A DNA stretch of 64,000 bases from Methanohalobium evestigatum Z-7303 (GTDB taxonomy: Archaea > Halobacteriota > Methanosarcinia > Methanosarcinales > Methanosarcinaceae), in contig NC_014253.1 of the NCBI RefSeq assembly GCF_000196655.1, positions 1,939,423 through 2,003,422 of the forward strand. The letters are read 5' to 3'. The stretch's first letter is position 1; every line of letters starts with the position of its first letter. Under the pieces are notes generated by a model. The model had not been told where the DNA came from. It ran no database searches and was given only the letters and a program-made list of their open reading frames with translations. Below, one piece after another: positions 43,307-52,439 of this stretch. Both the position numbers and the translations under genes were made by a program.

Positions 43307-44188
43307 ATGGTGATTAAAAAAACTATTGTAAAAACGGCTCTCGACCTTGCAGAAAAACTTGAGGCAGAGGCAATAATTGTATCGGGAGACATCGAAATTA
43401 AAGATCTTACTACAAGCCTACCCGTATATTTTGCTCATCGGAGACCAAAAAGCATAATTGATTATCTGGTATCGACCAGTTCAGAACAACAGGAACGCGG
43501 TAAAGAAATTGCCGACAAAATTACACAAGAAGTAGCTGGTAATACAAAAAATGTGGAAAATGTTGCCGCTATAGAACATCTTCTGGGAGAACTGGAAAGG
43601 GGCGTTGTTGTAGGTATAGTTGAAACAAGGGACTCAAGCTCGATAATCGTCCATGATTTGAGTGAAAGCCCGCTAATAAAGGCAATGAGAGAATGCGAAG
43701 AAAGAGTATCTCCTGAAGTGATGCGTGCTGTGCTTACAATAGCCTTTGATATTGCGGCTACCGGTAGAGAAGGCAGTCAAATCGGAACTGCATTTATCAT
43801 TGGTGATGTGGACGAAGTCATGTCAAGGTCTCACCAGATGATATTAAACCCTTATGCAGGTCATTCTAAACCAAACCGGGACATTTTGAACAAGCAAAAC
43901 TGGGAATCCATAAAAGAATTCTCCCAGCTTGACGGCGTTTTTGTGGTTTCTGAAGATGGTGTTATAGAAGCGGCAGGTAAATATCTGGATGTTGATGCAA
44001 AAGACCTTGTAATAAACAAAGGACTTGGGGGGAGACATGTATCTGCAGCCGCTATTACAAGAGACACTGTCGCTATTGCAATCACTGTATCCGAATCCGG
44101 CGGAATTGTCCGTGTATATAAAGACGGAAAGGAAACCCTGTGTATAGAATCCACAAAAAGGGCTTTTAAACAGATGCTCCCCGAATAA
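43307..44188 (+). CDS. dacZ: Diadenylate cyclase (c-di-AMP synthase, DacZ/DisA_N type)
   Basis: 293 aa. An N-terminal pyruvate-kinase-like alpha/beta domain (residues ~1-120) precedes a C-terminal DAC domain. Catalytic motifs are DGVFVVSEDG (near 208) and GLGGRHVSAAAITRDT (near 240), corresponding to the DGA and RHR elements. Makes c-di-AMP from two ATP. In euryarchaea this nucleotide is essential and linked to osmotic balance. Monocistronic. Confidence 0.92.
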   Translation: MVIKKTIVKTALDLAEKLEAEAIIVSGDIEIKDLTTSLPVYFAHRRPKSIIDYLVSTSSEQQERGKEIADKITQEVAGNTKNVENVAAIEHLLGELERGVVVGIVETRDSSSIIVHDLSESPLIKAMRECEERVSPEVMRAVLTIAFDIAATGREGSQIGTAFIIGDVDEVMSRSHQMILNPYAGHSKPNRDILNKQNWESIKEFSQLDGVFVVSEDGVIEAAGKYLDVDAKDLVINKGLGGRHVSAAAITRDTVAIAITVSESGGIVRVYKDGKETLCIESTKRAFKQMLPE

Positions 44189-44307
44189 TAACTTCTCAAA
44201 AAATATATTTGGTTATTAAAATGTACCACAACTTTAGTTGATATATTATTATAACGCTTAACTATATAAACCTGACCAAACCAAACATCACTTAAGAAGT
44301 GATCATA

Positions 44308-44964
44308 ATGAAAGTACTTGGTGTTTCAGGTTCACCTATTGATGATGGTAATACAGACAGTGCTTTAAAGACCGCCCTTGCTGCCACAGGGATGGATACA
44401 GAATTTGTAAAATTGAAAAATTATAACATCGAACCCTGTAGAGCATGCCTTAAGTGTGTAAATACAAACGTTTGTGTAATCAATGATGCCGGTAATATCT
44501 TAGCACAAAAAGCCAAAAATGCAGATGCTTTGATTGTTGCCGGATATACACCCTACTCTACACTGGATTCCCGCTCAAAAGCGTTTATAGAAAGATTATA
44601 TCCCCTCAGACACAAATACGGGTTCATGCAGGGCAAACCCGGTGGAGCAGTTATTACATGTGCAGTCCCCGGATCATGCGAAATGTTGCCTCCTGTGTGT
44701 GATAACGGTGTTAATGCTGTTATGTATTATATGATGGAAGAAGGTATGAATTTTGTAGGGTCTGCTACAGTATTAGGAAACCTTCCATGTATAAAATGTG
44801 GTTATGGTGATGAATGTGATCTCACCGGTATAAAAATGATGTATGGAAACGAGGCTACTGTGAAATCTGTAGGGGTTAACAGATTTGAAGACCAGCCCGA
44901 AGCAGTAGAGGCTGCCAAAACATTGGGTAAAAATATCGCAGAAGCATTAAAATCAAACGAATAA
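44308..44964 (+). CDS. Iron-sulfur flavoprotein (Isf/NADPH-dependent FMN reductase family)
   Basis: 218 aa. The flavodoxin-like FMN fold starts VLGVSGSPIDDGNTD. A compact cysteine motif C44-x2-C47-x2-C50-x5-C56 matches the 4Fe-4S motif of methanogen iron-sulfur flavoproteins. More Cys residues occur later (CIKCGYGDEC). ATG 44308 is preferred over GTG 44299, which is part of the GTGAT ribosome site. These proteins reduce O2 or H2O2, or carry electrons from ferredoxin. The exact role is unknown. Confidence 0.85.
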   Translation: MKVLGVSGSPIDDGNTDSALKTALAATGMDTEFVKLKNYNIEPCRACLKCVNTNVCVINDAGNILAQKAKNADALIVAGYTPYSTLDSRSKAFIERLYPLRHKYGFMQGKPGGAVITCAVPGSCEMLPPVCDNGVNAVMYYMMEEGMNFVGSATVLGNLPCIKCGYGDECDLTGIKMMYGNEATVKSVGVNRFEDQPEAVEAAKTLGKNIAEALKSNE

Positions 44965-44976
44965 TCCTTTTGGGCT

Positions 44977-46023
44977 TTATACCTTAAATCTAAGCAGTGC
45001 CGCTATTCCACCCAGAGAATCCAGTTTCTTACCGGGTTCAAATTCGGTACTGAAAACAACTACAGTCCCCTGTGCCTGATCCACAGATTGTAAAAGAGTA
45101 TCTATATCAATATCTTCTTTTTCTCTTTCCTGCCTCAGCATTTCATCTGTTATTAAAAGTGTTTCTACTGCACCAAAATAGATAGCATTTTCTACTTCTT
45201 CAAGTCCGTATTCTGCTTTGCCGTCTGTAGCCATTTCCTTTAAAAGTTCATCCATTAAAGAAGATTCCCTAGCTATCCGGGATTGTTCCATAATCCTATC
45301 TACTGCACCTCTTCTCAGAACTTCCTGATATCCGCTCATACCAATGGATGAAGTATCCTCTACTACTGCACTTGATGCCATCTCAGGTTCTTTATTTTTG
45401 AAAAACTCCATGAAATCTTCCTTGGTAAAACCGGGTCCAGCCACAACAATAGCTTCAGAACCAGGAGCTGCATATTTCAACTGGTTCAGGATGTTTTCAA
45501 AAAATACTTCCCTTAATGTACCCTCACCTTTACCCGAAGACTGGGTAATATGAGAATACTGTTCAATTCCATAATGACGTACTAATCCTATATCTGCATC
45601 CCCTTCCTCAATCGCAACAATAACAACTTTCGGTTTCTTGGATGCCGCTTCCGCTTCATCGATTCTTTCAAGCTGGTCTTTTTTCCAAGTTTTAATTATG
45701 GAAACATCTGTACTGTCCTCGATATTGAGAGTATGGTAATATCCCTGATCCATCCCCTGTTCAATCAAACCATTTATCCTTAAACGGTTGGAAAATTTGT
45801 GAAATTCAAGTGAATCCACTCTTATACCAAGTCTTGTGGTTTTTTTCTCGGCTTTTTCAGGTCGAAGTTTATCGGTATCAGAATCTGCCTTTCTTTTGGT
45901 TAGTGCAAATATAAGGTCCCCTTTTTCAATAATATACTTTAGATGCCACAGGTCATCCAATGTTTCTGGTGTAAGTGAGATTTCACCTTCCCTGCCTTTT
46001 AAGTTACGTTTTGTCACCCTCAT
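44977..46023 (-). CDS. pelA: Pelota, ribosome-rescue factor
   Basis: 348 aa (aPelota/Dom34), which with ABCE1 splits stalled ribosomes. The N-terminal Sm-like domain (RVTKRNLKGREGEISLTPE; LWHLKYIIEKGD) is followed by the eRF1-like central domain (VVIVAIEEGDADIGLVRHYG) and the C-terminal domain (VETLLITDEML, ending GGIAALLRFKV). Only 22 bp after the RqcH-type gene. Confidence 0.95.
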   Translation of the reverse strand: MRVTKRNLKGREGEISLTPETLDDLWHLKYIIEKGDLIFALTKRKADSDTDKLRPEKAEKKTTRLGIRVDSLEFHKFSNRLRINGLIEQGMDQGYYHTLNIEDSTDVSIIKTWKKDQLERIDEAEAASKKPKVVIVAIEEGDADIGLVRHYGIEQYSHITQSSGKGEGTLREVFFENILNQLKYAAPGSEAIVVAGPGFTKEDFMEFFKNKEPEMASSAVVEDTSSIGMSGYQEVLRRGAVDRIMEQSRIARESSLMDELLKEMATDGKAEYGLEEVENAIYFGAVETLLITDEMLRQEREKEDIDIDTLLQSVDQAQGTVVVFSTEFEPGKKLDSLGGIAALLRFKV

Positions 46024-46045
46024 ATATACAGTTCTCTCCGTTTAA

Positions 46046-48058
46046 TTAAAAGTCCTTTTTATCCTTGATGTCGGATTCCCCGGGTGGAAGCATATTGGAT
46101 ATCTGGTCAGGTGAGGCTATGTTTTTTACAAAATGAACGTCTTTTAACTGCTCCATATATAATTTGTATATTTTCTTTGCCAAATCACTCTGGCTATACT
46201 TTCCGGGCATTAATTCGATTATGTATTTCCCATTTTTTTTCACTGCATCTAATGGTCCGCCTATAACCCTTGTTTCATTTTCAAGTTCAAGTCCTATCGC
46301 CACACTCACAGGAACGTTTTTAAAGTAATTACGGTCGCCTCTGATTATAAATGACCCTTTTTTCAGAAATTCACCGGATTCTGGAGTTTTTGAGACCTGG
46401 TTGGGATACACCCAGTAACAATCTCCACCAAACTGTCCCGATTTCCAGATGCTTGAATATGACACTACAAATTGTGCCGCCTCATACATAGTCTGCTCAG
46501 GTACATTATAACGTTTTGATTTGACAATCGCCAGTGGTGCTCCCGGAACCTGTGTATGGAGTATAATGTCCTGCTTTTCCATGTATTTTTTAAATATCTC
46601 TTCATTGGTATCCGCGTCTCTCCCACCAACAACGAGAAATCCATCGGATGATATAAACCATCTAAATCGTGAATACCAGTGTTTTTTACGTATTACTTTA
46701 CGTTTTCTTGTCTGTTGCTGAGGTTTATCCCTGTTTTCTATAATTCGTTTTGTTTCCTCTATTGCACGAAGAGCTCCTTCACGCTTTTTCATAACCCGTT
46801 TGGCTTTTTCATAATATGTCTGTGCATTCTGTGGAACTGAATAACGGATATCAAGTGTTGCTTTTGTACCGTCAAGATCCATTACAATTGTTCCTGATTT
46901 GGGGTCTATACTCTGGATTAATTTTGCAGAAGGGATATCGTTCGCTTCTTTGAGTTTGGATTTAATATCATCCCATGAATACCCACTTTTACGGGCATTG
47001 GTCAAAACAGTGATCACTTCTTCAACAAACGGGTAATGTGAGTATATTGCTTCTGCTATCGAATTGTATTTGTTGGCTTCCTTTTCAAATTTCTCTATTG
47101 CTCCCTGCTGCTGCTGAAGCCGTCTCTGATATATATCCACTTTTTCTTTTTTGGCAGATTCCTGGATTTTTCTTTCAGCTTCTACAACCTCTTTTCCGAA
47201 GAATTCATCCAGAGCCTTGTTGAACGAATCAAAATATTGTTTTTCATATTCCTTGTATTGTTCAAGCTCAAAAGGAAGCACATCAACATATTCTGATTGA
47301 TTATTTGTTTTCTGTTTTATTATGCAGGGGTTAAGTTCACCGGTAACAATCGGGGTAAACACATCTTTTAAAGTATCAGTAAGTTTGGATTTTTCATCTA
47401 AAGTAACATCATCTACTGGTTTATTTTTATCCACCCCAGCCCTTGCACATACCTCTTCTGCAAGTAATCCCCCGAGATTAAAACTGGTTGCTATTGTGCG
47501 TACTACATCATCTTCACTGGAAGAAAACGCCTGCTCAAGGTCATCTTTTTCTGCCTCAAGCGGACTAATCTGGGATTCGGGATATTCATACATCTCACCG
47601 CCCTGAATTTTACGACCCCTGAATGTTCTGGGCTTCATAGGGAGAATGATTTTGCGTTCATTGTTAAGAAGGATAACATTACCCTGTGAGAAAAATTCAG
47701 CAATCAGTATTGTATCGACATCTCCCTTTGAGATACCTATCTCCACAATCCTGTCAAAATCGTATTGCCTGATAAAAGTGATTCGACCGCCCATTATATG
47801 TTTTCTAAGAAGCATGGGGAATGGACCCGGCATTTTAGGATTAGAGCGGAGATGCTTGCTTAAATGTATCCTCTTTCCTGCCTCGATAACCAGATTATCC
47901 CTGCCGACACGGGGTATATAAATGTTTATTCTGACTTCATCAGGTGTTGGCTGGTATATCTTGTTGATTTTTGCATCAACTATAGAATTAGAACCATCTG
48001 ATAATTCTGATATAAGGGCGGATATATCAGCACTTGACATCTCTTGTTTCTTTTTCAT
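46046..48058 (-). CDS. RqcH/Rqc2/NEMF homolog (NFACT family)
   Basis: About 670 aa. NFACT-N domain (SADISALISELSDGSNSIVDAKINKIYQ), a long coiled-coil middle (about residues 290-470 with FEKEANKYNSIAEAI and KREGALRAIEETKR), then NFACT-R (WYSRFRWFISSDGFLVVGGRDA). Homologs bind split 50S subunits and add C-terminal tails to stalled peptides. ATG 48058 is taken; TTG 48064 is possible. No ribosome site is visible, so translation may be leaderless. Forms an operon with Pelota. Confidence 0.92.
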   Translation of the reverse strand: MKKKQEMSSADISALISELSDGSNSIVDAKINKIYQPTPDEVRINIYIPRVGRDNLVIEAGKRIHLSKHLRSNPKMPGPFPMLLRKHIMGGRITFIRQYDFDRIVEIGISKGDVDTILIAEFFSQGNVILLNNERKIILPMKPRTFRGRKIQGGEMYEYPESQISPLEAEKDDLEQAFSSSEDDVVRTIATSFNLGGLLAEEVCARAGVDKNKPVDDVTLDEKSKLTDTLKDVFTPIVTGELNPCIIKQKTNNQSEYVDVLPFELEQYKEYEKQYFDSFNKALDEFFGKEVVEAERKIQESAKKEKVDIYQRRLQQQQGAIEKFEKEANKYNSIAEAIYSHYPFVEEVITVLTNARKSGYSWDDIKSKLKEANDIPSAKLIQSIDPKSGTIVMDLDGTKATLDIRYSVPQNAQTYYEKAKRVMKKREGALRAIEETKRIIENRDKPQQQTRKRKVIRKKHWYSRFRWFISSDGFLVVGGRDADTNEEIFKKYMEKQDIILHTQVPGAPLAIVKSKRYNVPEQTMYEAAQFVVSYSSIWKSGQFGGDCYWVYPNQVSKTPESGEFLKKGSFIIRGDRNYFKNVPVSVAIGLELENETRVIGGPLDAVKKNGKYIIELMPGKYSQSDLAKKIYKLYMEQLKDVHFVKNIASPDQISNMLPPGESDIKDKKDF

Positions 48059-48201
48059 AGTCAACAGAAAATGTCAGATTCTACTATAAGGTTTATCCTT
48101 AAAAATAGGGCAAAAATAAAGTATAAAATACAATCCATAATAATGAGTATAGAATAGAATCTGTACTCCCTTATTAACAAGACAGGACAAAAACCAACAA
48201 C

Positions 48202-49377
48202 ATGAACGATAAAACACTGCGTTTTCTAAAAAAAAGGTTTCAGGATTATTATCAGGATGCACATATACATTTACCTCCTGAATATACATCCCGTGAATGG
48301 GGATTTATCCTCTTTGATGACATGCCAAAAACTGTGATGCGTCGCCACATGGCTTTCGGATCATCGGGTGAACTTCAGGACTATTTTGCATGGACAGTTC
48401 CAGCACATGCCTATTATTCTGTAGCGTATTATGAATACCCCAATGCATCCAATATGAAAGATAAAAACTGGTTACAATCGGATTTAATATTTGACCTTGA
48501 TGCAGACCATCTCCCCCATGTACCCGATTCATATCCCGAAATGCTGGAGAATGTAAAACAGGAAGCATTAAAACTTTACGATTTTCTATCTGATGATTTT
48601 GGGTTTGGTGAAGATGATATAAACATCGTATTTTCAGGCGGTAGAGGTTATCACTTTCATATATCTCATCCATCTGTAAGGTCGCTGGGCAGTGCTGAAA
48701 GACGTGAAATCGTGGATTATATTAGCGGCAGGGGTCTTGATATAAGCCAGATAATTGGGAAAAGTTATGTTAGCGGTGATTCAGGGAGACGCGATGCAAG
48801 TATGTTTGTATTCCCTTCGGAAAACGATGGAGGATGGGGTGCAAAAATCAACCGCTATATCATATCCTACATTTCAAATATAGTTAACAGTAACAAACCC
48901 ATTAAAAAACTGACAGGTTTTAGCGGTGTTGGCAAAACAACCGCTGAAAAACTGGTCAACATTTTCAATGATGAAAAACAACTTGCATTGTTGAAAAAGG
49001 GCAAAATAGACATGGTTTCAAATACTTCAAAAAATTTATTTGAATACCTGGGAAAACAGGCTGTTGATAATCTAATTGCCAATGTAGATGAACCGGTTAC
49101 TGCTGATGTAAAACGTCTTATAAGAGTTCCGGGTTCACTTCATGGTGGTTCGGGTTTAAAGGTGACAACTCTTTCGGCTTCACAACTGGAGAATTTTAAA
49201 CCTCTCGAAGATGCTGTAGTTTTCAAAGATAATCATATTACAGTAAATGTAACCCAACCCTCTACTGTAGAAATGAAAGGTAATAAATATCATGTGAATG
49301 AGGGTGTACAGGATTTGCCCGAATATGCAGCAATCCATTTAATGTGCAGAGGGGGTGCTGAATACGGATCGAACTGA
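48202..49377 (+). CDS. priS: DNA primase small (catalytic) subunit PriS
   Basis: 391 aa. Archaeo-eukaryotic primase with the metal-binding DLDAD motif (D98, D100, D102), SGGRGYHFH near residue 147 and a conserved RVPGSLHGGSGLK near residue 313. Synthesises RNA primers with PriL, which is not here. Its end overlaps the GINS gene by 23 bp. That pairing is common in euryarchaea. Confidence 0.96.
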   Translation: MNDKTLRFLKKRFQDYYQDAHIHLPPEYTSREWGFILFDDMPKTVMRRHMAFGSSGELQDYFAWTVPAHAYYSVAYYEYPNASNMKDKNWLQSDLIFDLDADHLPHVPDSYPEMLENVKQEALKLYDFLSDDFGFGEDDINIVFSGGRGYHFHISHPSVRSLGSAERREIVDYISGRGLDISQIIGKSYVSGDSGRRDASMFVFPSENDGGWGAKINRYIISYISNIVNSNKPIKKLTGFSGVGKTTAEKLVNIFNDEKQLALLKKGKIDMVSNTSKNLFEYLGKQAVDNLIANVDEPVTADVKRLIRVPGSLHGGSGLKVTTLSASQLENFKPLEDAVVFKDNHITVNVTQPSTVEMKGNKYHVNEGVQDLPEYAAIHLMCRGGAEYGSN

Positions 49378-50101
49378 GCTCAAGAATAAACTAAGGGAAG
49401 AACGAAACCCTTCGATTAACAAAATCTCATCTGATTTTTACAAAAGGGTGCAGGACTACATAATAGAACTGGAAAACGAAATTAAAAACATAAACAACCC
49501 CCGTTCTGTAGAATCCAAAATGCTTGAAGATGAACTTGAAAGTGCCATCATTGATGTAGAAAATATATTCATCTACAGAATCAAAAAAATTACCACATAT
49601 GCCAGATCCCATGCATTTTCCAAAAATCCATCAAAAAACGACCTTGACAAACTACTGCCTGAAGAAAGAAAGGTGTACGATTCCATACTTTCTGCCATCC
49701 ATACATCCCATAAGGAATTAATTGAACCTATAATAAATCCTGAAATAAGGGATAAAAGCAGCAATCAAACTGAAAATACAGATACAGAATCATCAGAACC
49801 AGAGCATCCAATAGAAGAAGTTGAAGATTCACAGGAAACCACTGCCACCCCATCAAACAGTGATACCGAAAAATCCAGAAAAAGTGAAATAGATAAAAAC
49901 GAATCTAAAACCAGTTCCAATAGCAAAAATGATATAAATGAAGAGTACGTTGTTGTCCGAGCATTGAAAGATATACCTACATTCAAAGCTGTAGACAATC
50001 GTAATTATAAACTAAATTCCGAAGATGTTGTTGTTTTACCAGCTCCCAATGCCAACGGACTTGTTAAGCGAAACGCAGCACAACTCATTAAAATCAATTA
50101 A
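49355..50101 (+). CDS. gins: GINS complex subunit (Gins51/Gins15 type)
   Basis: 248 aa. An alpha-helical A domain (residues ~10-125) and a small beta-rich B domain at the C-terminus (EYVVVRALKDIPTFKAVDNR; EDVVVLPAPNANGLV) are joined by a ~65-residue acidic Ser/Thr/Glu-rich linker. This is the A-B order of Gins51. GINS activates the MCM helicase with Cdc45/RecJ-like protein. Overlaps priS. The linker is unusually long and low-complexity. Confidence 0.9.
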   Translation: MLNTDRTELKNKLREERNPSINKISSDFYKRVQDYIIELENEIKNINNPRSVESKMLEDELESAIIDVENIFIYRIKKITTYARSHAFSKNPSKNDLDKLLPEERKVYDSILSAIHTSHKELIEPIINPEIRDKSSNQTENTDTESSEPEHPIEEVEDSQETTATPSNSDTEKSRKSEIDKNESKTSSNSKNDINEEYVVVRALKDIPTFKAVDNRNYKLNSEDVVVLPAPNANGLVKRNAAQLIKIN

Positions 50102-50131
50102 AATTTATCGAAGTAATAAAAGGTGTTTATC

Positions 50132-50410
50132 ATGAAATTTCCAAAAAAGATGAGGACACATTGCCCTTTCTGTAAAATGCATACAGAACATAAAATCGAA
50201 AAGGCGAAAAAAGGTAAAGAATCATCAATGACCCACATCACAAGACAGAAAAAACGCAGATCAGGTATTGGTAACGACGGAAAGTTCTCAAAGGTACCTG
50301 GAGGAGATAAGCCTACAAAAAAGGTGAGACTTAAATACAGCTGTACCAAATGTGGGAAATCACATCAGAGACCAGGTTTTAGAACCAAACGATTTGAATT
50401 CAAAGAATAA
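50132..50410 (+). CDS. rpl44e: Ribosomal protein L44e
   Basis: 92 aa, with C11/C14 (THCPFC) and a second CxxC (CTKCGK) near residue 71 forming the zinc site. [11 protein letters not shown] is the typical C-terminus. GTG 50123 could extend it by three residues, but GGTG there is better read as the ribosome site for ATG 50132. First of the ribosomal-translation run. Confidence 0.96.
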   Translation: MKFPKKMRTHCPFCKMHTEHKIEKAKKGKESSMTHITRQKKRRSGIGNDGKFSKVPGGDKPTKKVRLKYSCTKCGKSHQRPGFRTKRFEFKE

Positions 50411-50431
50411 TCAAAACTCAGAGGGACGAAT

Positions 50432-50617
50432 ATGAATAGTACAAGCTGGCCAAAAAGCCGATTCTTGCGTGTGAAATGCAACGACTGTGAAAATGAACAG
50501 ATAATATTTGGTAGTGCAAGCAGAGAAATTACCTGTACTATGTGCGGTAGAACTCTTGCCGAACCAACTGGTGGTAAATCAACCATCAAAACACACATCA
50601 TAGAAGTTCTTGAATAA
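50432..50617 (+). CDS. rps27e: Ribosomal protein S27e
   Basis: 61 aa zinc-ribbon protein of the small subunit ([28 protein letters not shown]), preceded by GAGGGACG. Standard archaeal length and neighbourhood (L44e-S27e-aIF2alpha). Confidence 0.96.
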   Translation: MNSTSWPKSRFLRVKCNDCENEQIIFGSASREITCTMCGRTLAEPTGGKSTIKTHIIEVLE

Positions 50618-50649
50618 AAAGTAAATAAAAAGAGAACTAACAGTGGTAT

Positions 50650-51465
50650 ATGATGGACAAAAATAATAACGAATGGCCAAATGTAGGCGATTTTGTAGTA
50701 TGCACCGTTAAAAATGTGACTGATTTTGGTGCATACGTCACCCTTGATGAGTATGGAGATAAAGAGGGCTTTATCCATATTTCTGAAATCAAAGCCGGGT
50801 GGGTAAAATACGTCCGTGATTATGTACGTGAAGGACAGAAAATTGTCTGTAAGGTATTGAAGGTAGACCCTAACAGACGGCATATAGACCTTTCATTAAA
50901 AGATGTCAATGAGCATCAAAAACGTGAAAAAATCCAGCAGTGGAAGAACGAACAGAAAGCATCCAAATGGTTACAGTTTGTTGCAGAAGAAACAGGTACC
51001 GATGAAAAAACACTGAGTAACCTGAAATCTATATTCACTGACGAATTTGGAAGCCCATATGCAGCATTTGAAGAAGCCGCGATGTATGGTGAGGATGCCT
51101 TTGAAAACATAAAAATTGACAAATCACTGGAAGAAAAAATAACCAAAATCGCCCAAGATAATATAAAAATACCGTATGTAGAAATTGCTGGATATGTAGA
51201 CCTTACAAGCAACGCACCAGACGGTATAGAAAATATAAAACAGGCCCTCAATGATGCTGACAGTACAAAAGAAAACTACAGCAGCAATGTAAAAATTGAT
51301 ATCAGTTATACCGGTGCTCCCAGATACCGTATCAAAGTCAATGCTCCAGATTATAAAACCGCAGAAAATGCACTGAAAAATGCTGCTGAAACTGCTACAA
51401 ACACCATCAGAAATCTGGGTGGAAAAGGTGAATTCTACAGGCACATTGAAGCAACCAGTGCATGA
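50650..51465 (+). CDS. eif2a: Translation initiation factor aIF2 alpha subunit
   Basis: 271 aa. The N-terminal S1 domain (GDFVVCTVKNVTDFGAYVTL; GFIHISEIKAGWVKYVRDYV), central helical domain and C-terminal alpha/beta domain (VKIDISYTGAPRYRIKVNAP) match archaeal aIF2alpha. It binds Met-tRNAi with the beta and gamma subunits. ATG 50650 or the adjacent ATG 50653 may start it. Confidence 0.96.
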   Translation: MMDKNNNEWPNVGDFVVCTVKNVTDFGAYVTLDEYGDKEGFIHISEIKAGWVKYVRDYVREGQKIVCKVLKVDPNRRHIDLSLKDVNEHQKREKIQQWKNEQKASKWLQFVAEETGTDEKTLSNLKSIFTDEFGSPYAAFEEAAMYGEDAFENIKIDKSLEEKITKIAQDNIKIPYVEIAGYVDLTSNAPDGIENIKQALNDADSTKENYSSNVKIDISYTGAPRYRIKVNAPDYKTAENALKNAAETATNTIRNLGGKGEFYRHIEATSA

Positions 51466-51491
51466 ATTTTTATTAATTTTTATTGATTGCA

Positions 51492-51659
51492 ATGGGATAT
51501 AAAATACGCAAATGCAAACAATGCAGTAGGTATACACTGGAAGAATCCTGTCCATATTGTGGTGGTAAAACAGTTAACCCACAACCAGCTCGTTTTTCTC
51601 CTGCTGATAGATATGGAAAATACCGAAGACAAAGCAAGCAAATTGAGGACACAATATGA
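51492..51659 (+). CDS. nop10: H/ACA ribonucleoprotein Nop10
   Basis: 55 aa, easily missed for size. The sequence MGYKIRKCKQCSRYTLEESC then PYCGGKTV gives the zinc ribbon C8, C11, C20, C23, and PARFSPADRYGKYRRQ is the universal Nop10 region. It is a component of H/ACA RNA-guided pseudouridine synthase. Its TGA overlaps the next ATG (ATGA). Standard archaeal order aIF2alpha-nop10. Confidence 0.96.
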   Translation: MGYKIRKCKQCSRYTLEESCPYCGGKTVNPQPARFSPADRYGKYRRQSKQIEDTI

Positions 51660-52426
51660 AGGAAACAGAAATTATCCGCTTAAAAGATGACGTCCAGTTG
51701 AACAATCCCATAATGTTTGTAGGACTTCCTGGTGTAGGTCATGTTGGAAAACTTGTAGTGGAGCACCTGATAGAAAATCTGGAAGGTGAGAAGGTTATAG
51801 AAATATATTCTCCATACTTCCCGCCGCAGGTACTGGTTAACAATGACAATACTATAAAGCTTGTGAACAATGAAATCTATGCCTGTAATATCAATGGTCA
51901 GGATATACTGATATTAGCCGGAGACCATCAGAGTTCTACAAATGAAGGGCATTATGAACTTGGCAGCCTTTATCTCGACCTTGCCGAAGAATTCGGTGTA
52001 TCAAGAATATATACTTTGGGCGGGTTCCCTACAGGTGAATTCAACCACAATGAAGGCGTAATTGGCGCGGTAAACAATATCAATCTTGTAGAAGAACTGG
52101 AAGGCTATGGGGTTGAATTCAGAGAAAATGAACCCGGGAATGGTATTGTTGGTGCATCAGGCTTAATTCTTGGTCTTTGTGATTTCAGAAATATTGACGC
52201 TGCCTGTCTTATGGGATTGACATCAGGATACATAGTAGACCCAAAAAGTGCACAATCCATACTGCGTGTAATTGACAGGATACTGGATATCGAAATCGAT
52301 GAGGAAGAACTGGAAAAAAGAGCCAAAGAAATGGAAAAAGTTGTAGAGAAAATTAAGACAATGAAAGAACAACAGGAGACAGGAAACCTGCCACAGAAGG
52401 ATGAAGATATAAACTACATCATCTGA
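51656..52426 (+). CDS. PAC2-family protein (proteasome assembly chaperone-like)
   Basis: 256 aa. PAC2 fold: NNPIMFVGLPGVGHVGKLVVEHLI near the N-terminus, then IYTLGGFPTGEF and GASGLILGLCDFRNIDAACLMG. It ends in a ~45-residue coiled coil (EEELEKRAKEMEKVVEKIKT). Archaeal PAC2 members are thought to assist proteasome assembly, which is not proven for this protein. Translationally coupled to nop10. Confidence 0.87.
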   Translation: MKETEIIRLKDDVQLNNPIMFVGLPGVGHVGKLVVEHLIENLEGEKVIEIYSPYFPPQVLVNNDNTIKLVNNEIYACNINGQDILILAGDHQSSTNEGHYELGSLYLDLAEEFGVSRIYTLGGFPTGEFNHNEGVIGAVNNINLVEELEGYGVEFRENEPGNGIVGASGLILGLCDFRNIDAACLMGLTSGYIVDPKSAQSILRVIDRILDIEIDEEELEKRAKEMEKVVEKIKTMKEQQETGNLPQKDEDINYII

Positions 52427-52439
52427 AAGGAGCTTTTTT

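Noticed and set aside
51487-51690. 67-aa plus-strand frame after aIF2alpha
   Set aside because: It is the wrong frame over nop10, which is read from 51492 with a perfect zinc ribbon.
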